A stretch of DNA of 64,000 nt from Halomarina salina (lineage in GTDB: Archaea > Halobacteriota > Halobacteria > Halobacteriales > Haloarculaceae): contig NZ_JALLGW010000001.1 of assembly GCF_023074835.1 (NCBI RefSeq), forward strand, positions 2,604,001 to 2,668,000, given 5' to 3'. The notes beneath the pieces are model-generated. The model was not told the DNA's origin. It searched no databases and saw only the letters and a list, made by a program, of their open reading frames with translations. Position numbers and translations under genes: made by a program. This document shows positions 8,243 through 16,312 of this stretch, in pieces; positions within the stretch are counted from its first letter, which is position 1, and each line of letters begins with the position of its first letter.

Positions 8243-9847
8243 ATGGAAGACAGGCGGCTCGCCGTCGTCGTGCTGGGAGTGCTCGCACTCACCGGACTCG
8301 CGACGGCGGGAGTCACGAACGCGGGGGCGCTCGACGGTGACGACACGAGCCCGATAGCAGAGTGGCAAGCGGGGACCGACCCGTTCAGCGCGGACTCCGA
8401 CCAGGACGGACTGAACGACACGGTCGAACTCGGCGGACCGACCGACCCCAACGCGGCAGACACGGACTCCGACGGACTGCTCGACGGCGAGGAACTCGAC
8501 CTCGGGACGGACCCGACCGTGACGGACACCGACGGTGACGGTATCGACGACGCGACCGAAGCCGAGGGTAAGACCGACCCCACGAACGCCGACACGGACG
8601 GCGACGGTCTGGAGGACGCGGTCGAACGTGACGGCGACACCGACCCCGCGAACGCCGACACGGACGGTGACGGTCTGACCGACGGTCGAGAGGCCGACCT
8701 CCGCACCGACCCGACGGCGGTGGACACCGACAGCGACGGACTCGACGATGCGACCGAAGTCGACGGACCGACCGACCCGACCGACCCGGACACGGACGAC
8801 GATGGGCTCGACGACGGTGCGGAGCGAGATGCCGGGACCGACCCGGCCGACGCCGACTCGGACGACGACGGTATCCCTGACGGCCGAGAAGCCGACCTCG
8901 GTACCGACCCGACGCGATCCGACACGGACGGTGACACCATCGCCGACGGTCGGGAACTGGACCTCGACACCGACCCCACCGAGGCCGACACGGACGGCGA
9001 CGGACTGGACGACGCGGCCGAACTCGACGGACCGACCGACCCGACCAGGGCCGACACCGACAACGACGGCCTCGACGACGGCGCGGAGCAGGCGGCCGGC
9101 AGCGACCCCACCGTCGCCGATACGGACGAGGACGGCCTGACCGACGGCCGAGAAGCCGACCTCGGCACCGACCCCACTGCCACCGACACCGACGGCGACG
9201 GGTTCGGTGACGGCGAGGAGGTACTCGAGGAAGAACGGCTCCCGGACGCCGACCCGCTCCGGAAGGACGTCTACGTCGAGGTCGACTACCAGGCCGGAGC
9301 GACGATCTCGGACGAGGAGCGTCACCGCATCGTCGAGAGCTACGCCGACGCGCCGGTGTCGAACCCGAGCGGCGAGCGGGGAATCGCCCTCCACCTCGTC
9401 GTCGACGAGCAGGTCGGCGGTGACTCGCCTGTGTACTGGAACGGTAGACGCGGCGACTGGAACGACCTGGGCGACTTCTACTACGACCGGTTCGACAACT
9501 ACGGAGCGGGCTACCACTACGCGGTCGTCGTCGACGAACTGGACGACGACCGGACCATCGGCCTCGGAGCCGAGGGCGTGATGCTCGTCGAGGACCACCC
9601 GCGGGCCGAGACGGGGAGCACGCTGATGCACGAACTCGGTCACTCGCTGGGCATCGGGTCGGACACGTTCACCGGCGTCGACTCTCGGGAGCGGTCGGTC
9701 GCCGAGTACCCGTCGGTGATGAACTACAACGCGGACAACGACTTCTACGGCTACTCGGACGGGTCGAGCGGCGACGGCGACTTCGACGACTGGGGATACA
9801 TCGAGGAGCACCTCGACACGCCGCCGACGTACGACCGGTCGGGGTGA
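8243..9847 (+). CDS. Secreted protein with 13 thrombospondin type-3 calcium repeats and a HExxH protease-like domain
   Basis: 534 residues. A Sec-type signal (about residues 5-24, AVVVLGVLALTGLATAGV) precedes roughly 13 tandem units of about 23 residues with the TSP3 calcium pattern DxDxDGxxD (residues about 50-325). The C-terminal domain has HELGHSLGIGSD (His463, Glu464, His467) and a downstream YPSVMNYN resembling a metzincin Met-turn. The eleventh position of the zinc motif is Ser, not His/Asp, so the third zinc ligand is uncertain (Asp474 or a later Asp). Likely an extracellular, calcium-stabilised metalloprotease; substrate unknown. The message looks leaderless. Confidence 0.8.
   Translation: MEDRRLAVVVLGVLALTGLATAGVTNAGALDGDDTSPIAEWQAGTDPFSADSDQDGLNDTVELGGPTDPNAADTDSDGLLDGEELDLGTDPTVTDTDGDGIDDATEAEGKTDPTNADTDGDGLEDAVERDGDTDPANADTDGDGLTDGREADLRTDPTAVDTDSDGLDDATEVDGPTDPTDPDTDDDGLDDGAERDAGTDPADADSDDDGIPDGREADLGTDPTRSDTDGDTIADGRELDLDTDPTEADTDGDGLDDAAELDGPTDPTRADTDNDGLDDGAEQAAGSDPTVADTDEDGLTDGREADLGTDPTATDTDGDGFGDGEEVLEEERLPDADPLRKDVYVEVDYQAGATISDEERHRIVESYADAPVSNPSGERGIALHLVVDEQVGGDSPVYWNGRRGDWNDLGDFYYDRFDNYGAGYHYAVVVDELDDDRTIGLGAEGVMLVEDHPRAETGSTLMHELGHSLGIGSDTFTGVDSRERSVAEYPSVMNYNADNDFYGYSDGSSGDGDFDDWGYIEEHLDTPPTYDRSG
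8393..9220 (+). repeat. Imperfect tandem repeat encoding TSP3 units
   Basis: About 13 degenerate copies of a roughly 69-base unit, each encoding DTDGDGLxD plus a xTDPT linker. Identity is highest in the GACACCGACGGCGACGG-type core. This is a coding repeat inside the metalloprotease-like gene, not a CRISPR, and could change copy number between strains. Confidence 0.8.
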
Positions 9848-10015
9848 GCACACACGACGATTCGGCGAGACGACTCGTCGGCGTCGCCGACGGAAACCAC
9901 TCCTCAGCCGAACCGGCATCCTCGTGGCACGAACACCTCGTATAGCCACGTCTCGGGGACCGCCACTATCCAGTTAGACAGTATTCTTTTTATGCGATAC
10001 CCCCGCATTCCGGTG

Positions 10016-10276
10016 ATGACAGACCTACGCCCTTCCGTCGCGCTCGTCGAAGCGGTCGCAACTGAAGCAGGCTGCCACCCGGTCGACCTCCCCCCGCTGT
10101 ACGACACGCTCGACCCGGACGCGCTGGATCGACTGTTCCCGCTCCGCGGTGACGGCGAGATCGTCCTCCACTACCACGGCTACGAGGTGACGCTCCGGGA
10201 CGTCGACGACATCACCGTCGACGAACTCGATGCGACGAGCGACCGGAACGAACTCGCGGCCGGTGTCTCGAACTGA
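10016..10276 (+). CDS. Single-domain HalOD1 output protein
   Basis: An 86-residue protein matching the HalOD1 output-domain pattern: an N-terminal helix (VALVEAVATEAGC), HPVDLPPLYDTLDPDALDRLF, then a beta-rich end (IVLHYHGYEVTLRD). HalOD1 domains usually sit at the end of haloarchaeal signalling proteins or occur alone, with unknown biochemical role. ATG 10016 was preferred to 9992 because the T-rich element TTCTTTTTAT (9983-9992) overlaps the upstream ATG, while 10016 is at the expected leaderless distance. Two other single-domain HalOD1 genes occur at 40.2 and 56.1 kb. Confidence 0.75.
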   Translation: MTDLRPSVALVEAVATEAGCHPVDLPPLYDTLDPDALDRLFPLRGDGEIVLHYHGYEVTLRDVDDITVDELDATSDRNELAAGVSN

Positions 10277-10428
10277 CCAGCATCACGTCGTGAACTGCTC
10301 CCCGCACGGGTCGAGCCGAAGCGCTAGCGACGCGCGACCGTCTGCCGTCCTCCCGGTCCCCTCGCTGCGACGGACCACATTCACTCCGAACTGAACAACT
10401 ACTAACCGCTGGACGCGTACTCTCTACC

Positions 10429-11883
10429 ATGCACGGCGGTGGGGCGACCGACGCGCACGACGACGACCGGGTCGTCCTCCACGTCGATATGGACTGTTTC
10501 TACGCGGCGTGCGAGCGCCGACGCGAACCCGCACTCGAAGGGAAGCCCGTCGTCGTCGGCATGGGCTACGAGGACGGCGCGAGCCACGGCGCTGTGGCGA
10601 CGGCGAGCTACGAAGCCCGCGAACACGGCGTCGAGAGCGCCCAGCCCATCTCCCAGGCGCTCGACGCGCTCCCACGAGTCGAGTCCGGGTCCGAGTGCAA
10701 CGGCTCCGAGTGCGAGGAGTCGCCCGGCGACGACGACAACGAGGCAGACGTCGGGTCTGTGACCGAAACAACCGACGAAGAGACCCCACGCGGATACTAC
10801 CGGAGCGTGGACCTGGAGTACTACGAGTCGGTCAGCGCCGAGGTGAAGGCCATCCTCCACGAGGTGAGCGAGACGGTCCGGGAGGTGAGCATCGACGAGG
10901 CGTACCTCGACGTCACCGGACGGGTCGGCTGGCACAGCGTGGACGTGTTCGCCCGGAGCCTCCGCGAGCGAATCCACGAGGAGGTCGGCGTGCCCGCCAG
11001 CGTCGGCGTCGCGCCCAACATGTCGACGGCGAAGATCGCGAGCGACCACGACAAGCCGGACGGACTCGTCGTCGTCGAACCCGACGAGGTGCGGGAGTTC
11101 CTGGCTCCGTTGCCGGTGGACGACCTCCACGGCGTAGGCCCGGTCACCGCGCGCGAACTGCGTTCGATGGGCATCGAGACTGCCGGTGACCTCGCGGCCG
11201 CCGACCGGACGGAACTGGTCGACCGGTTCGGTGCTCGCGGCCGCGAGTTCCACGAGCGCGCCCGTGGCGTCGACCGCCGCGTGGTCGAACCGGTGGGCCG
11301 CCCCAAGAGCCTCTCCAGCGAGTCCGCGTTCACCGAGCAGACGGCCGACCCCGAGCGCATCCGCGGACGGCTGACCGACCTCGCGATGGAGGTGGTCGAG
11401 CGGGCCGACGCGCGGGGCGCGCTGTACAAGACCATCGGCATCAAAGTCGTCCGGCCTCCGTTCGACGTCAGCACCCGCGAGCGGTCGCTGTCGGGGCCGG
11501 TCGCGGATGCCGACCTCGTCCAGTCGGTCGTCGCCGACCTCGCCGAGGAGTTCGAGGGGGAGACGGTCCGCAAACTCGGCGTCCGCGTCTCGAACCTCTC
11601 GTTCGGCGAGGGGACGCAGTCCGGACTGGACCGCTGGGAGGGGATGGAGGAGGTGGGCGAGGAGACGGAACCGTCGGTCGAGGACGCCAGCGACCCACAC
11701 GCCACGAACGGGGACGAGGGCGTCGCCTCGCTCGACCGGTTCGTGCGGGACGGCGGAACCGACCCGGCGACCGACGACGCAGAGCCGAATGGGAGGACCA
11801 CCGACGACCCACCGGGAATGGGAGACCCACCGGCGACCCGTCGGCTACCCCCCGGGCAGACCACGGTGTTCGACTTCGTGTGA
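10429..11883 (+). CDS. dinB: Y-family DNA polymerase IV (translesion synthesis)
   Basis: 484 residues. Motifs: HVDMDCFYAACE (first catalytic Asp), VSIDEAYLDVTG (catalytic Asp-Glu), the HhH thumb region LHGVGPVTARELRSMGI and a little-finger domain ending VRVSNLSF. Two haloarchaeal additions are visible: an acidic insertion of about 40 residues (about 85-125, SECEESPGDDDNEAD) inside the palm/finger region, and a roughly 90-residue disordered acidic tail ending QTTVFDFV, a PCNA-interacting (PIP-like) box at the extreme C terminus. Stand-alone gene; bypass of DNA lesions is inferred from the family. Confidence 0.92.
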   Translation: MHGGGATDAHDDDRVVLHVDMDCFYAACERRREPALEGKPVVVGMGYEDGASHGAVATASYEAREHGVESAQPISQALDALPRVESGSECNGSECEESPGDDDNEADVGSVTETTDEETPRGYYRSVDLEYYESVSAEVKAILHEVSETVREVSIDEAYLDVTGRVGWHSVDVFARSLRERIHEEVGVPASVGVAPNMSTAKIASDHDKPDGLVVVEPDEVREFLAPLPVDDLHGVGPVTARELRSMGIETAGDLAAADRTELVDRFGARGREFHERARGVDRRVVEPVGRPKSLSSESAFTEQTADPERIRGRLTDLAMEVVERADARGALYKTIGIKVVRPPFDVSTRERSLSGPVADADLVQSVVADLAEEFEGETVRKLGVRVSNLSFGEGTQSGLDRWEGMEEVGEETEPSVEDASDPHATNGDEGVASLDRFVRDGGTDPATDDAEPNGRTTDDPPGMGDPPATRRLPPGQTTVFDFV

Positions 11884-11938
11884 GACCGTCTACCGCACCA
11901 TGGTAACGGTTTAGTGGGGTCGTCGAACAAGGTCAGGT

Positions 11939-12364
11939 ATGGTCCCTCAGAGCAGGTTTCTCTACTTCGTACTGTTCCTCGTCGGCATCACGCTCTTCCT
12001 GGCGGGTGGGCTGGGCTGGTTCATCACCGCCGACCAGGACTACTCCATCACGTTCCAGCAGGTCACCGACGAGGCTCCGCCTGGTGTCGCGAACGCACAA
12101 CTGAACGTCGAGACCTACGACGACCTGAACGAGCAACAACGTGCGGACTTCCAGCGAGCGGTCGAGGAACGGACGGTCGTCCACTACGACACGCACGAGA
12201 ACGTCTGGGCCGACGTCATCACGAAGGACGACAGGTACTACAAGTTCAAGAACGGCGGCCACGTCGACTGGCTCGACCCGATGACCTTCGGAACCGCCAT
12301 CGCCAGCCTCCTCGGCCTCGGCCTCGTCGTCCAGACGGCGCGCTGGGAGATTCGTATGTACTGA
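11939..12364 (+). CDS. Membrane-anchored hypothetical protein with two TM helices
   Basis: 141 residues: TM helix 1 (about 7-29, LYFVLFLVGITLFLAGGLGWF), an extracellular-type domain of about 80 residues (DYSITFQQVTDEAP, then YDDLNEQQRADFQRAVEE), and TM helix 2 near the C terminus (GTAIASLLGLGLVVQTA). The middle segment, with a DLNEQQRAxFxxA pattern and a YYKFKNGG strand, recurs in haloarchaeal membrane proteins of unknown function. The gene follows dinB by 55 bases on the same strand. Confidence 0.65.
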   Translation: MVPQSRFLYFVLFLVGITLFLAGGLGWFITADQDYSITFQQVTDEAPPGVANAQLNVETYDDLNEQQRADFQRAVEERTVVHYDTHENVWADVITKDDRYYKFKNGGHVDWLDPMTFGTAIASLLGLGLVVQTARWEIRMY

Positions 12365-12415
12365 ATCGCCCGGAGCGCAGACCCACGACCACCACAGTTC
12401 GTCACTGTTCTCGAC

Positions 12416-13468
12416 TCACTCGGGTCTGCGGTTCCTCTGGACCGACCGCTCCAGTTCGTCGAGCAGCGTGTGGTCGAACGGCGCTGCGGTCAGCACCGCC
12501 GTCAGTTCGTGGACCTCCTCGCGCGAGACCTTCACCGTCGCCCCGGAGAGGACGGCGTCGAGGTCGCCTTCGAGTTCGCGCAGCGTCGCCAGTGCGAGCA
12601 GGTACGGGAGTCCGAACGGCGGGAGCGAGAGCTGTGCGGTTCGGGCGCAGCGTTCGAGGTACTCGTGGGCGTCGACCCGGAACGACCGGGCGTGCCCGAT
12701 GACGCGCTGGAGCGCTCGACGCGTCCCGGCGCGGTGTTCGTCGGCGAGCAGTCGGTCCTGTGGCACGTCGTCGGCCAACCACTCCCGCGGGACGTAGACG
12801 TTGTCCTCCTCGTGGTAGTCGGCGTGGACGTCCTTGACGACGTTGACGAGCTGGAGCAGGCGGCCGAACCCCTCGGCGCGCTCGCGCAGGTAGCGCTCGG
12901 TCTCCGGGTCGCTGTCGAACGCGACCAGGTTCGTCACGAGGTGCCCGACGGTGCCGGCGACGACGTCGCAGTACCGGTCGAGGTCCTCCTGGGTGTCGAT
13001 GCGGAGGCCGACCCCCTGCGCGCTCTCCTCGACGAACCTCGCCATCCCGCAGACGAGTTCTCGAATCGGCGGCCGCATCGCGCCGCGCACGTCGGCGTCG
13101 AACGCGTCGAACGCGCTCACGACGCGCTTCGTCTCGCGGACGACCGTCCAGTCGTCGTCCACGTCGGCCGGAATCCACGGTTCGACGGCGTCGAGGAAGG
13201 CCTCGACGGTCGTCGGGTCGGACGGGTCGAGCGCCGCGTCGTACGTCCGGAGGAGTCGCACCTTCTCGTCGCTCGGAATGTGACGCGCGTCCTCGACGGT
13301 GTCGGGGACGCGACAGAGCAGGTAGCCGACGCAGATGTAGTCGTCCATCGGGGCGTCGAGCAGGCGGACGGTGACCGCGAACGACCGAGAGACCGTCGGG
13401 ACGACGTCGTGACACCACGAGAGTGGCGTCGGTTCCGTCCTGGCGGACTCGACGTGAGTGTCGGTCAT
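12416..13468 (-). CDS. Squalene/phytoene synthase-family prenyltransferase
   Basis: 350 residues of the trans-isoprenyl diphosphate synthase head-to-head class. Features: SRSFAVTVRLL (the family's substrate-binding SxSF), the first Asp motif VPDTVEDA, TVGHLVT, and the second Asp region NVVKDVHADYHEEDNVYVP. In squalene synthases the second motif is usually DxxED; here it is DVHAD. It condenses two C15 or C20 prenyl diphosphates; squalene synthase seems likelier than phytoene synthase from overall length and the YxPxEWL segment, but this is not certain. A TATA-like GTTATACGTTC lies about 27 bases upstream of the ATG. Confidence 0.8.
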   Translation of the reverse strand: MTDTHVESARTEPTPLSWCHDVVPTVSRSFAVTVRLLDAPMDDYICVGYLLCRVPDTVEDARHIPSDEKVRLLRTYDAALDPSDPTTVEAFLDAVEPWIPADVDDDWTVVRETKRVVSAFDAFDADVRGAMRPPIRELVCGMARFVEESAQGVGLRIDTQEDLDRYCDVVAGTVGHLVTNLVAFDSDPETERYLRERAEGFGRLLQLVNVVKDVHADYHEEDNVYVPREWLADDVPQDRLLADEHRAGTRRALQRVIGHARSFRVDAHEYLERCARTAQLSLPPFGLPYLLALATLRELEGDLDAVLSGATVKVSREEVHELTAVLTAAPFDHTLLDELERSVQRNRRPE

Positions 13469-13695
13469 CTACAGTCGACATAGGCGGCGGGAACGTATAA
13501 CCTGCCGGAAGCAGTCCGACAGGCCGAGAAGTCGGCGACTCGACGACGACCGCCTGCGGAGCACCAGCGACCTGGGCGGCACCGGTTTCCGTTCTGGTGA
13601 GTCTCGGCGCGCCCAACCGAGCGACTCGTGTCGCGTGTGTATCGTACGGCGACGCGTCTCCAGCCCTGCCGTCGAGAGTGTACGCGCAGACGGAC

Positions 13696-15390
13696 TCAAG
13701 AGCCCGGTCCCGTGCGCTCGAAACGCTGCATCGCCTGGTCGCTCCCGACGACCAGTAGCTCGTCTTCCGCTTCGATTACCGCCTCTCCAGCGGTGGAGAC
13801 CGACCCGTCGCGGACGAGTCCCAGCACCGTCCAGTCCCGGTCCGTACGACGCCGGACGTCTGCCAGTCGACGCCCCTCGAACGGGGCCGCATCGCTCCGC
13901 ACCAGACGAACCTGACGGACGGGGTTCATCACCCGCTCGCCGTGTACCTCGGCCGCGACGAGTCGCGCACAGATTCGCTGCACCGAGAGCACGTAGTCGG
14001 CTCCCGCTCTGAACGCGGGGGACGCCTTCTCCGTATCGACGACGCGTGCGAGAATCTCCACGTCGGGAGCGAGCGACCGGGCCAGCGCGACGGTCAGCAG
14101 GCCGGTCGAGTCGTCGTCGACGGTGACGACGAGCGCAGAGGCGTCGCCGATTTCGGCAGCACGAAGCGTCTCGGGTTCGGTGACGTCACCGACGACGTCC
14201 GGGTCTGCCTCCTGTCGTTCGTCGATCGTCGTCACCGACGCGTGGTCGCGAAGCACCTCGGTAGCAGCAGCGCCTCCGTCGCCGAGTCCAGCGACGACGA
14301 CACGAGACGGTGGGGTGGCACGCGGTGACTGTACCCCCGAGGTTTCGCTGATGACGTCGGTGATCGCACCCTCGTCTCCGGCGACGAGGAGGACGGTGTT
14401 CGGCGCGAGTCGGTCGTCGGGCGACGCCGGCAGTCGTAACTCCCCGTCGAACCAGCCGCCGACGAGCGTCAGCGACGGATGGTTCGCCAGCGGCGAATCC
14501 CCGACGCGAGCGCCGTGTAACGGGCTGCCTCTCCGGACGAGTATCTCCCGAACGACGAACCCGTCGTTGTCGCCCCCCGGTGCGTCGATGGATACCGGAG
14601 TGGTCGCCTTCTCGGCGAGCCGTCGTCCGATGAGGGCGTGCGGTGCGACGGTTCGGTCGACCCCGGCTTGCTCGAGCGCCGACCGTCGCCGGGTCGAACG
14701 CATGAAGCTGACGACGCGCAGGTCCTCGTTGGCCTCGCGTGCCGTCAACGCGATGCTCGCTGTCCTGTCTCCGGCGTCGGTGATGAGCAACGACGCGTCC
14801 TCGATGCTCGCGCGGTCGAGGTCGGCGCGCGATTCGGCGTCGCCGTTGATGGCCTGGTAGCCCTCGTCGGAGAGCCGTTTCGCCTCGGTCTGGTCCGGGT
14901 CGAGCAGCACGTACCCGACGTCGAGTCGCTCGAGTTCGTCGAGCAGCTCCTCCGTGTCGCGCTGGTACTCCGTGATGACCACGTGGTCGTTCTTGAGCGA
15001 GAGCCGGTCGTCCAGTTTGAGGGGCGCCCGTTCGAAGAGCGGGATGATGAGCACGCGCAGCGTCACGAACCCGATGACGACGCCGCCGAACTGCATCGTC
15101 ACCATGAGCAGGTTCATCGCCCGCGTCTGCCACGGTGCGTCGGCTCCGTACCCGGTCGTGGTCATCGTCGCGACGACGGCGTTCAACGAGCGGTAGATCG
15201 TTCGGGGTTCGTTCTCGAGCGTCCGCATCCCCCACCAGTAGGCCAGCGTGAAGGCGAGGACGGTCGAGACGAGCCCGAGGGCGTAGAGGAGGACGAACCA
15301 CTGCCGCCGCGTGTAGTCGCTGGGATGTAAGCCGCCGATGTTCCGGAGTTCGCGCATCTGATTCCTGTCGAGTTCGTTCTTCAGGAACAC
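13696..15390 (-). CDS. Potassium channel with paired RCK (TrkA-N/TrkA-C) domains
   Basis: 564 residues. An N-terminal pore module has two to three TM helices around the selectivity filter TTTGYGAD (77-84). It is followed by two Rossmann RCK domains (first near HVVITEYQRDTEELLDEL, second near RVVVAGLGDGGAAATEVL), each with a TrkA-C-like segment, the last ending DELLVVGSD. Such channels gate K+ flux in response to nucleotides or Ca2+. In a halophile this serves intracellular K+ control. The RCK domains are fused to the pore instead of encoded separately. The first RCK lacks a clean GxGxxG, so its nucleotide binding is doubtful. Confidence 0.85.
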   Translation of the reverse strand: MFLKNELDRNQMRELRNIGGLHPSDYTRRQWFVLLYALGLVSTVLAFTLAYWWGMRTLENEPRTIYRSLNAVVATMTTTGYGADAPWQTRAMNLLMVTMQFGGVVIGFVTLRVLIIPLFERAPLKLDDRLSLKNDHVVITEYQRDTEELLDELERLDVGYVLLDPDQTEAKRLSDEGYQAINGDAESRADLDRASIEDASLLITDAGDRTASIALTAREANEDLRVVSFMRSTRRRSALEQAGVDRTVAPHALIGRRLAEKATTPVSIDAPGGDNDGFVVREILVRRGSPLHGARVGDSPLANHPSLTLVGGWFDGELRLPASPDDRLAPNTVLLVAGDEGAITDVISETSGVQSPRATPPSRVVVAGLGDGGAAATEVLRDHASVTTIDERQEADPDVVGDVTEPETLRAAEIGDASALVVTVDDDSTGLLTVALARSLAPDVEILARVVDTEKASPAFRAGADYVLSVQRICARLVAAEVHGERVMNPVRQVRLVRSDAAPFEGRRLADVRRRTDRDWTVLGLVRDGSVSTAGEAVIEAEDELLVVGSDQAMQRFERTGPGS

Positions 15391-15546
15391 CTAAGCCACT
15401 TGTCTAAGGCGAACTCTGGACCGCTACCGTGGTCCCGGCGACGTGCGCCGACGGCGGTGACGGTGAAGTGTAGACAGTGTCACGTCGCCCTGTTCGTCCG
15501 TTCCTCGTGAACTACGTACGTAGCTAGTGGGGCGGCCGGGTGGTAC

Positions 15547-15789
15547 ATGTGTACGGAGAAGTGGTACGCTGTCACCGAGTCAGGGACGGATGTGGTTGGC
15601 ACCAACGAGACGATCGAGACGATCGACGAACTGAACACGAACCTTGCTTCCCTCATCGACGACCTCTCCGGAGCGGGCGTCGTGACCGGCGACGACGCGA
15701 CCGAGTTCCGATACCGGGCAGACATGCTCGCTGCCGAACTGACTGCGTGTGTCGAACACGCCGACACCGGGCCGCTGGGAGGCGACTGA
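15547..15789 (+). CDS. Small acidic hypothetical protein
   Basis: An 80-residue soluble protein, MCTEKWYAVTESGTD onward, dominated by two predicted helices (IETIDELNTNLASLIDDLSG and ATEFRYRADMLAAELTACVEHA). No known motif. The position between divergently placed genes and a coherent helical pattern support a real gene, but no family was recognised. Confidence 0.5.
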   Translation: MCTEKWYAVTESGTDVVGTNETIETIDELNTNLASLIDDLSGAGVVTGDDATEFRYRADMLAAELTACVEHADTGPLGGD

Positions 15790-15985
15790 CGACAGCGTTC
15801 ACGAACCTCTGTTCCCCTTCCCCGCGAACGTCCAGTCGGTGTGCGGGGAACGACTGCGACCGGGAGGCAAGAGAGACCCGTCCGAAGCTCACCGACCGCT
15901 CGGTTCGCGCCGAACAGCGGTCCGCCGGACCGACTCGACGAGGGCGACCCCCTCGGTTAAGCCCGTCCGGACGCAACTGCACGTC

Positions 15986-16267
15986 GTGAACCATCTGCAG
16001 CGCGTCGAGGCGGACGAGGAGAGCTACCGCCTCGCGCGACACGCGCACCTCGTCGTCTACACCGCCCGCGACGACGGCGACCTGCTGACGGTGTACGACT
16101 GCGGCGCGGCCCAGAAGCCGCCGAGCGCGCAGTTCATCGGGCACCTCGTCAACGTCGACGCCCCCGCCAGCACCGAGCGGACGCCGACGGGCTACATCGT
16201 CCGCCTCGAAGCGGGCGGCCGACTCGTCGAGCAGACCGACGGCGAGTGGGTCGTCCGTCCGGCCTGA
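15986..16267 (+). CDS. Small beta-rich hypothetical protein
   Basis: A 93-residue protein from GTG 15986 (VNHLQRVEADEESYRLARHAHLV) with alternating strands (LVVYTARDDGDLLTVYDCG, GYIVRLEAGGRLVEQTDGEWVV). The reading frame is open further upstream to 15749, but the protein there is Arg-rich and out of character, and it would overlap the preceding gene. The start remains uncertain. No family was recognised. Confidence 0.5.
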   Translation: MNHLQRVEADEESYRLARHAHLVVYTARDDGDLLTVYDCGAAQKPPSAQFIGHLVNVDAPASTERTPTGYIVRLEAGGRLVEQTDGEWVVRPA

Positions 16268-16312
16268 GTCGACACGCGGAGGGCAACGTTCCCGACCGTA
16301 CGCTACCCCGAC

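Noticed and set aside
8393-9220. Regular repeats suggesting a CRISPR array
   Set aside because: The units are degenerate, in frame and encode TSP3 calcium repeats; no unique spacers of constant length are present.
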